Positions 5,279 to 9,506 of a DNA stretch of 9,506 nt are shown piece after piece (position 1 is the first letter of the stretch; each line of letters starts with the position of its first letter). Under the pieces are notes generated by a model, which was not told the origin of the DNA, did not search any database, and saw only the letters and a program-made list of their open reading frames with translations. The stretch is taken from positions 1 to 9,506 of the forward strand of contig JBEKDJ010000438.1 in NCBI GenBank assembly GCA_050014415.1. Direction: 5' to 3'. Made by a program: the position numbers and the translations under genes. This stretch comes from JBEKDJ01 sp050014415. Lineage in GTDB: Bacteria; Desulfobacterota; BSN033; UBA1163.

Positions 5279-5896
5279 TTGATAATATTAAATAATATGA
5301 CCTTAGCCATTTGTATTCTCGCTCTATTTTCCTGTGCTCCTACAAAAGTAGAAATATATCCGAAAGAAACCAAATCAGAAAGGACTACCCCTGCCGAACC
5401 TTCTTCCGAGAAAACTCCCCCAGAGGAAGTCGCTACCCTAAAACCTTTCCCAAGAAAAACCTATACTGAAACTGTCGCTGGATGGAAATCTTATAAAGAT
5501 TTGGTGAAATGGATGGAGGATGACTTTTCCTTTGATGGGGAACGATACAAAAAATATGAGGGGACCTTACCCATTCCAAGAACTTCCGAGGAGACCTTTC
5601 AACTCAAATCAGGCATTTATATGGATGCAGCCTTTTTCATAAGAGAGACTCTCTATCGAATTAATCCTATATATAACCCCCGAATAGTGGTCCTCGTAAC
5701 CCGACCTTACGGATTTAATCATTATGTCTGTTCTTTTGAGGCAGGGAATAAACTCTTCATTATGGATTATGGGACACCGTATCGGCAGATTACAGGAGTT
5801 CATGGGCCTTATCATTCGCTTCAGGAGTATAAGAAATTCTATGAAAAGTATCATCCGATAAAAAGGAAAATTGAGGCAATTACTTATTTACAATGA
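5279..5896 (+). CDS. Lipoprotein with transglutaminase-like core, catalytic Cys replaced
   Basis: It has 205 residues from a TTG at 5279, preceded by AAAGG; ATG 5297 lacks a ribosome site and would cut the signal peptide to 12 residues, so the start is uncertain. LALFSC gives a lipobox with Cys19, so the protein is probably anchored to a membrane on the periplasmic side. Residues 20-60 are a Pro/Glu/Lys/Thr linker. Residues about 100-200 resemble transglutaminase-like folds: KSGIYMDAAFFIRETL, NHYVCSF (H148) and FIMDYGT (D163). The usual G-x-C-x-D-A active-site Cys is Tyr114 (TAT at 5618-5620), one base from TGT, so the enzyme is probably inactive. The frame is intact. The N-terminus lacks the usual Lys/Arg, perhaps also decay. 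It sits just after the pseudogene block. Confidence 0.65.
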   Translation: MIILNNMTLAICILALFSCAPTKVEIYPKETKSERTTPAEPSSEKTPPEEVATLKPFPRKTYTETVAGWKSYKDLVKWMEDDFSFDGERYKKYEGTLPIPRTSEETFQLKSGIYMDAAFFIRETLYRINPIYNPRIVVLVTRPYGFNHYVCSFEAGNKLFIMDYGTPYRQITGVHGPYHSLQEYKKFYEKYHPIKRKIEAITYLQ

Positions 5897-5972
5897 ACTG
5901 AAATTAGAGAGAAGGTGAAGGTGGGTCAGGGGATGAAGGGGAAAAAAATGGGAATCATCTAATAAGATGTGA

Positions 5973-6001
5973 TTGACATCAGGAGATTAGTCATTTCACT
6001 A
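5973..6001 (+). promoter_or_regulatory. Possible -35 element upstream of the hydrolase
   Basis: A perfect TTGACA (5973-5978) lies about 80 bp before the hydrolase start, but the sequence 17-18 bases on (TCACTAA) is a poor -10. A promoter here is plausible, not shown. Confidence 0.2.
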
Positions 6002-6058
6002 AGTGCATGAGAGCTTTAGCACAAACAATTTCAAGATTGCCCGGGAAGGAGAAGACTT

Positions 6059-6859
6059 ATGAAGATCCCAGTCAATGGCATAAAGATGAACTATGAAATA
6101 AGCGGCCAGGGCAATTGTCTGGTTTTGATTCATGGTTTTGGCGACAACTTGAACATGTGGTATCATCAGGTACCAGAGCTTTCGAAGCATTATCGGGTAC
6201 TTACATATGATTTGAGGGGCTTTGGACAGACTGAGATGAGCAAAGGTTCATATTCAATGGGGCTCTTGGCGGATGACCTCTATGAATTGCTCAAGATTCT
6301 TGAGATAAAATCGGCTTGCGTGCTGGGTTATTCGATGGGAGGAGTGATTGGGCTGACCTTGGCCATCAAACATTCAGAGGTGGCTATGGGGGTGATCTTT
6401 GCCAACAGTGCGGTGGGGGGTCGCCCCAGTGCAGAGATGAAGGAACAACGCAAAATAATGATGGATATGTTTCAACAAGGGAATATAGAGGTCATATCTG
6501 AAATGATGGCTACGGGCTCCTTTTCACCTGGCTTCAAGGAGAAACATCCTGCAGAATTCAATAGATTCAAAAAGATTAAAAAGCAAAATGATCCTTCAGC
6601 GTATTTTGCAATCATGGAGGCACTTAGTGCAAGGGCGGTTGCTCTGCCGGACTTGAGAGAAGTAAAATGTCCAGTCCTTATCATTGCAGGGAGCAACGAC
6701 AATTTCACTCCGCTGGAATTGGCTGAGTCGATGAAAAATTCCATAAAAGATGCTGTGCTGAAGGTCCTCTCGACGGGACATGCAGCCGCGGTGGAGGCTC
6801 CAGAGGAATTCAATCAGACGGTGCTTGATTTCATGAGAAAACTCCACTGGCCGCAATAG
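6059..6859 (+). CDS. Alpha/beta-hydrolase fold protein
   Basis: It has 266 residues. ATG at 6059 follows AAGGAG (6046-6051) at 7 bases. It is a complete single-domain hydrolase: LVLIHGFGDN (residues 21-30, oxyanion loop), YDLRGFGQTE (50-59), the nucleophile elbow GYSMGG with Ser92, the acid Asp214 in AGSNDNFTP, and His241 in STGHAAAVEAPEEF. All three catalytic residues are in place. The pattern is closest to 3-oxoadipate enol-lactonase/esterase-type soluble hydrolases, but many substrates are possible. There is no signal peptide, so it is cytoplasmic. It stands alone, with a 160-bp leader after the lipoprotein gene. It is the best-preserved enzyme gene of the window. Confidence 0.9.
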   Translation: MKIPVNGIKMNYEISGQGNCLVLIHGFGDNLNMWYHQVPELSKHYRVLTYDLRGFGQTEMSKGSYSMGLLADDLYELLKILEIKSACVLGYSMGGVIGLTLAIKHSEVAMGVIFANSAVGGRPSAEMKEQRKIMMDMFQQGNIEVISEMMATGSFSPGFKEKHPAEFNRFKKIKKQNDPSAYFAIMEALSARAVALPDLREVKCPVLIIAGSNDNFTPLELAESMKNSIKDAVLKVLSTGHAAAVEAPEEFNQTVLDFMRKLHWPQ

Positions 6860-7010
6860 GAAGGACTTATTATAATTTGTCGAGCCGAGGCATCTTATTT
6901 GCAACCCTTAACCCTGGGGAGGATGGCTGAGGACCGATAGGGCCTCATTCGACAAGACCGTACTTCTTGACAGGATTTCTGGCCACACCGTAAAGAGTCC
7001 AGGAGGGTAA
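6860..7010 (+). other. Intergenic stretch, no gene seen
   Basis: It contains TATAAT (6869-6874) without a matching -35 and TTGACA (6967-6972) without a good -10. No terminator-like hairpin with a T-run is evident after the hydrolase gene. Confidence 0.4.
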
Positions 7011-7079
7011 ATGCAGAAAGTCAGGTTGAGTAGGACGAATTTCATAGAGACAAAACTGGAATGCGTCATGAGTAACTAA
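7011..7079 (+). pseudogene. 22-codon frame resembling an aldo/keto reductase N-terminus
   Basis: ATG at 7011 has AGGAGG (7001-7006) 4 bases upstream. The product begins MQKVRLSRTNFIETKL and stops at TAA (7077-7079). Aldo/keto reductases of the family commonly start M-x-x-V-R-L-G-R-T-N/G-x-x-V-T-K-L-G-F-G, and about ten positions agree. No later part of that barrel is visible downstream. It may be a start-proximal scrap of such a gene or a genuine micro-ORF. The call is tentative. Confidence 0.25.
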
Positions 7080-7157
7080 GCACAATTTCGCCCGAACTTA
7101 TTTTGCGTGTTATTAGGACGAGTAAAAATTCTTAATCTAAATTAGAGGAGGGAGGCT

Positions 7158-7601
7158 ATGGCCAAGATGGAGTCTGTTATCAAGTCAGAGATTGTTCGTT
7201 TGACGACCTGGGAGATGCGAAAGGTTTGGGTTCCTTTGCGTCGGGATGTCCGGTTGCTGAGGGGAATGGTTTCTCAGCTTCGTAAGTCAGTTTCGGAGTT
7301 GGAACGCTTTGCAGCTCAACAAGCGAAACAAAGGGTGAGACAGGAGAGACTGCTGGCGGCCAGTCCGGAGGAGGTGAAGAAGGCTCGTTTTTCTCCTCGT
7401 TTGCTCCGGAGTTTGCGTAAGAGCTTGGGTATTACGCAGAAGGAGTTGGCAGTTCTTGCCGGAGTTAGTGTTGTGGCTGCGCATCTATGGGAAAAAGGGA
7501 AGTTTCGTCCCAAAGACGAAAAGATGGCTGTGCTTGTTGGGCTTAGAAAGCTTGGCCGTGGTGGCGTGAAAAAACTCCTTGAGGAGAAAATGCCTGCATA
7601 G
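7158..7601 (+). CDS. XRE-type helix-turn-helix protein with N-terminal helical region
   Basis: It has 147 residues. ATG at 7158 follows a purine-rich AGGAGGGAGG (7146-7155). Residues 1-65 are helical, rich in Arg, Leu, Gln and Glu (RRDVRLLRGMVSQLRKSVSE), with coiled-coil character and probably for dimerisation. Residues 81-133 form the Cro/C1-type domain: LRSLRKSLGITQKELAVLAG (helices 1-2), then VSVVAAHLWEKGKFRPKDE (recognition helix and third helix), ending ALRKLGR-like. It is likely a cytoplasmic DNA-binding regulator. I recall close look-alikes in Deltaproteobacteria. No toxin partner is adjacent, so a toxin-antitoxin role is not supported. It is convergent with the next gene. The target is unknown. 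Confidence 0.85.
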   Translation: MAKMESVIKSEIVRLTTWEMRKVWVPLRRDVRLLRGMVSQLRKSVSELERFAAQQAKQRVRQERLLAASPEEVKKARFSPRLLRSLRKSLGITQKELAVLAGVSVVAAHLWEKGKFRPKDEKMAVLVGLRKLGRGGVKKLLEEKMPA

Positions 7602-7685
7602 CCATTTGTTTGGGCCTTAATCCGACCTCATTGAGAAATTGTTGATTCCGATTCCAAAACTCTTCGTGAGAATGTCTCTCTTCAT

Positions 7686-8063
7686 CTATTTGACACCCTT
7701 TTTTAGAAGAGTAATCCACAGTTTCAACTTTGAGGATGTAATCCGTTGTTTGGACTCAGTCCCCTTTGAAAGAATCTTTGAAAGAATCTTATTCTCCAAA
7801 TGTTTTTGATACTTGAGAATGATGTCATTTGGGCTGAGACCAAGATATTTTGAATAAGCATTCAAGAATCCTTTAACATAAGCAGGGGGCAGGAATTCGT
7901 ACTTATCTTCTTCGATAGCTTTGAGGAGGGGCTCCCTTATTTTGGTCGATTCGGACACTTCCTTCAAGGTCAAGTTTTGGGATTCCCTCTCCGTTTTCAG
8001 ATATTTTCCAGGAGACTCCATACTTCTTGGGAACGGAACAGCTTTAGATGGATTATCAGTCAT
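7686..8063 (-). CDS. RodZ-like N-terminal HTH protein, probably C-terminally truncated
   Basis: It has 125 residues from ATG 8063. The frame is open to 8144, but that start lies within the terminator loop of the upstream gene; ATG 8018 (MESPGKYLK) is an equally good start by family alignment, and none of the starts has a clear ribosome site. Residues about 18-88 are the RodZ-type HTH domain: GKYLKTERESQNLTLKEVSE, STKIREPLLKAIEEDKYEFL, PPAYVKGFLNAYSKYLGLSP, then ILKYQKHL. RodZ proteins normally continue with a basic segment and a transmembrane helix. Here a basic segment (KLKLWITLLKKGVK) ends abruptly where the helix should begin. A 12-bp tandem duplication (7765-7788) gives KILSKILSK. It may be a cytoplasmic regulator or a broken cell-shape protein. 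Confidence 0.65.
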   Translation of the reverse strand: MTDNPSKAVPFPRSMESPGKYLKTERESQNLTLKEVSESTKIREPLLKAIEEDKYEFLPPAYVKGFLNAYSKYLGLSPNDIILKYQKHLENKILSKILSKGTESKQRITSSKLKLWITLLKKGVK

Positions 8064-8132
8064 TTTGGTTTTTTGTAAACAATAATTTAGAAGGTTAGAC
8101 ATTCGGGAAGATCGGGATGCTGAAGAATAATA

Positions 8133-8167
8133 GAGAAGGCACACTTTTCCATGGAGCGTGCCTTCTC
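8133..8167 (-). terminator. Hairpin terminator after the 8191-8589 gene
   Basis: GAGAAGGCAC (8133-8142) and GTGCCTTCTC (8158-8167) form a perfect 10-bp stem with a 15-base loop, starting 24 bp beyond the stop codon. On the minus strand it is followed by TATTATTCTTC, a moderate U-rich tail. It separates the exported protein from the RodZ-like gene. Confidence 0.6.
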
Positions 8168-8190
8168 ATCAATACAGGCTAGTTTTTCAA

Positions 8191-8589
8191 TTACTCTTTT
8201 GGTGCTTCAGCAGGTTTCACCTTCTTCTTTGCAGCTTTCGGTGCAGCCGCCTTGATCGCCGTAGCGATCATCTTATCCCCTTCCTTTTTGTAATCGAGGG
8301 AGACATGCATCCCTTTCTTGACATCTGCAAAAGCCATTTCCTTTCCAGCCTTGGTGATCTTCGTCTGGTCGTCAACAGCGAAAGCCATAGTTTTCTTCTT
8401 CATCTTGACGTCGATCATCTTTGTTGCCTCGTCGACCTTTTCGACCGTTCCTGAAAATTTCTCCATCTTTGCTGGCTTCTCAGGTGATGGTGCAGAAGCA
8501 GGAGCCGAAGCCGGTTTTTGCTGGGCCATTGTCCCAGAAACAAATGCCACCATAGTAAGAACAGCCACTAAAAGAATCAGTTTCTTCAT
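8191..8589 (-). CDS. Exported Lys/Ala-rich protein with DUF5666-like beta domain
   Basis: It has 132 residues. ATG at 8589 follows AAGGAGG (8599-8605) at 9 bases. Residues 1-22 are a signal peptide (KKLILLVAVLTMVAFVSG, cleavage after TMA). An Ala/Pro/Ser linker follows, then residues about 44-112 form a small beta-barrel-like domain: FSGTVEKVDEATKMIDVKM, AFAVDDQTKITKAGKEM, FADVKKGMHVSLDYKKEGDK. This is the pattern of DUF5666-type periplasmic domains. The end is Lys/Ala/Pro-rich and basic. It is expected in the periplasm; the role is unknown. The gene is monocistronic, with a sigma54-type promoter at 8631-8647, a 31-base leader and a hairpin terminator, so it looks tightly and separately regulated. 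Confidence 0.85.
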   Translation of the reverse strand: MKKLILLVAVLTMVAFVSGTMAQQKPASAPASAPSPEKPAKMEKFSGTVEKVDEATKMIDVKMKKKTMAFAVDDQTKITKAGKEMAFADVKKGMHVSLDYKKEGDKMIATAIKAAAPKAAKKKVKPAEAPKE

Positions 8590-8630
8590 TTTACTTCACC
8601 TCCTTTCTCTTTGGGTTTGCTGACTTATTT

Positions 8631-8647
8631 TGCAATGTTGATGCCAA
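8631..8647 (-). promoter_or_regulatory. Sigma54-type (-24/-12) promoter for the 8191-8589 gene
   Basis: The minus strand reads TTGGCATCAACATTGCA, matching TGGCA-N6-TTGC at exact RpoN spacing. Transcription should start near 8620, leaving a leader of about 31 bases that includes the Shine-Dalgarno. No competing sigma70 promoter is evident. Confidence 0.7.
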
Positions 8648-8767
8648 GCCCATTTTGAAAACTAATCTTATAAGCCATTGATATGATTTAATAAATTTTC
8701 AGAGGTGGGGGCTTAGGAGAGAGCTAGTGTTTCAAATTTCAACAATTTGTCAAAATATGCAGAAACT

Positions 8768-8788
8768 TGTGTTGTAAAATGCAACACA
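8768..8788. promoter_or_regulatory. Perfect inverted repeat, candidate enhancer-binding site
   Basis: TGTGTTG-TAAAATG-CAACACA, a dyad with 7-bp arms and a 7-base centre. Its centre is about 158 bp upstream of the predicted sigma54 start at 8620. A T-run follows on the plus strand, but there is no plus-strand gene for it to terminate, so an activator site is preferred. Confidence 0.45.
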
Positions 8789-8969
8789 GTTTTTCTTAAG
8801 AACATTCCCTTTCAATACCAAGGGACAAACAGATAAGAAGGGATGGGGAAAAAGGAATGCGTCTTAGTTTGAGGAGAGTTACTCCATTTGGAATCAGCTT
8901 CTTGTTCCCCACGAAATCACTTCACATGGCCACATGGGTACTTCCTTCGACCTTTTGTTTCTTTTGAGT
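8789..8969. other. Intergenic stretch, no gene or terminator seen
   Basis: No open frame with a ribosome site lies here on either strand. No hairpin with a T-run is evident after the stop codon of the right-edge gene. Confidence 0.4.
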
Positions 8970-9506
8970 TTAGCTGTGGTCCCTTCCGTGAAAGACTCCA
9001 TGGCCACCGCCACGAAAGCCGCCGAAAGAACTTCTGCCACCCATAGAAGGTGCACTAAAAGACCTGCCTGATGGTCTACTGAAGCTCCTGCCGGTTGAGC
9101 TGCCAAAAGACCTGCCCGGCCCTGTCCATGATCCCCGAAAGTTCTGATATTGTCTTCCAGCATTGCCAGGTTGCCTGAATGTCCTGCTGTTTGCACCCCG
9201 GTTGAAGATTGATGCAGCGCCTCTGTTGGCCCCCGGGGATCTCAACGCACCACTGCGCGTTGCAGCTATTCCGGTCGTCTTAGTTGTCGGGTCAACCCTA
9301 AGAGAGGCATGGGTCTTTGAGTCAGTGAAGTGGTTGGAAATCAAATGATGACCATGGTGGAAATGATGATGGTGATGGAAATGGTGAAAATCGTTCAGGA
9401 TGAAAAAACCAGGAAAGAAGAACCCAGAGCACCAGAATGGGTAGGGAACCCATGCGTACAGGTAGTTATAATCCCACGGCGGGGGATAGTAGGTAACTAT
9501 CGGAGG
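8970..9506 (-). CDS. His-rich and Gly/Ser/Arg-rich exported-type protein, N-terminus outside window
   Basis: The frame is open from the right edge to TAA (8970-8972), giving 178 residues. A TTG at 9344 has been a possible start, but the frame continues upstream with clear protein character. It begins PPIVTYYPPPWDYNYLYAW, VPYPFWCSGFFFPGFF, then a His cluster (FHHFHHHHHFHHGHH, about 9345-9388). Residues then run through SNHFTDSKTHASLRVDPTTK to a Gly/Ser/Arg/Phe low-complexity tail (GRSFSRPSGRSFSAPS, GGFRGGGHG). The aromatic/Pro N-part plus His block resembles exported proteins I associate with Deltaproteobacteria, and the His block could bind metal. The signal peptide would lie beyond the window. 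In build it parallels the 17-733 protein, but the two are not clear homologues. Confidence 0.75.
   Translation of the reverse strand, partial: PPIVTYYPPPWDYNYLYAWVPYPFWCSGFFFPGFFILNDFHHFHHHHHFHHGHHLISNHFTDSKTHASLRVDPTTKTTGIAATRSGALRSPGANRGAASIFNRGANSRTFRQPGNAGRQYQNFRGSWTGPGRSFGSSTGRSFSRPSGRSFSAPSMGGRSSFGGFRGGGHGVFHGRDHS

Noticed and set aside
7158..8063. Toxin-antitoxin pair formed by the two HTH proteins
   Set aside because: They are convergent, both are DNA-binding type and no toxin-like partner is adjacent to either.
8768..8796. Plus-strand intrinsic terminator (stem followed by TTTTT)
   Set aside because: No plus-strand gene precedes it within range; its position suits an upstream activator site better.

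Overview
The window looks like chromosomal DNA of a Gram-negative, sigma54-using bacterium. Several small proteins resemble ones I associate from memory with Desulfobacterota (former Deltaproteobacteria): the W/Y-rich and His-rich exported proteins at the two edges, the HTH protein at 7158, the C-x-x-C protein at 3576 and the FEELL family near 5000. No 16S or other lineage marker is present, so the assignment is tentative. Most of the window is AT-leaning; the block at about 2300-3385 is visibly GC-richer, which may mean foreign origin.

Left part (1-2143), all minus strand. A W/Y-rich, Q-rich exported protein (17-733) carries a 36-bp tandem repeat. Next come a decayed D/R/H-rich remnant and a 23-residue single-helix membrane protein (1134-1205) too short for routine gene calling. 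That tiny gene has a strong Shine-Dalgarno, a hairpin leader and a sigma54-type -24/-12 element at 1280-1296. Upstream lie the C-terminal remnant of a short-chain dehydrogenase and a small Cys-containing secreted protein (1847-2143).

Middle part (2298-5276) is largely a gene graveyard. It holds a secreted endonuclease/exonuclease/phosphatase-family gene with three frameshifts, a DHA2-type MFS transporter remnant with an internal deletion, a staphylococcal-nuclease-like remnant, an unknown gene cut by an in-frame TAG, and a small FEELL-family gene with two in-frame stops plus two further fragments of the same family. A short C-x-x-C protein (3427-3576) in this stretch looks intact. The lesions are of several kinds (nonsense, frameshift, deletion, truncation), which argues for real decay rather than sequencing error alone.

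Right part (5279-9506). A lipoprotein with a transglutaminase-like core appears to have lost its catalytic Cys. It is followed by an intact alpha/beta hydrolase, a possible aldo/keto-reductase N-terminal scrap, an XRE-type HTH protein, a convergent truncated RodZ-like HTH protein, and an exported Lys/Ala-rich beta-domain protein (8191-8589). The last has a second sigma54-type promoter (8631-8647) and a perfect inverted repeat about 158 bp upstream of the predicted start site. A Gly/Ser/Arg- and His-rich exported-type protein runs off the right edge.

The most coherent signal is the pair of near-identical sigma54 elements, TTGGCA-N6-TTGCA, before two small envelope-protein genes far apart in the window. 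Each has an inverted repeat near -150 to -160, where an enhancer-binding protein would be expected to bind.
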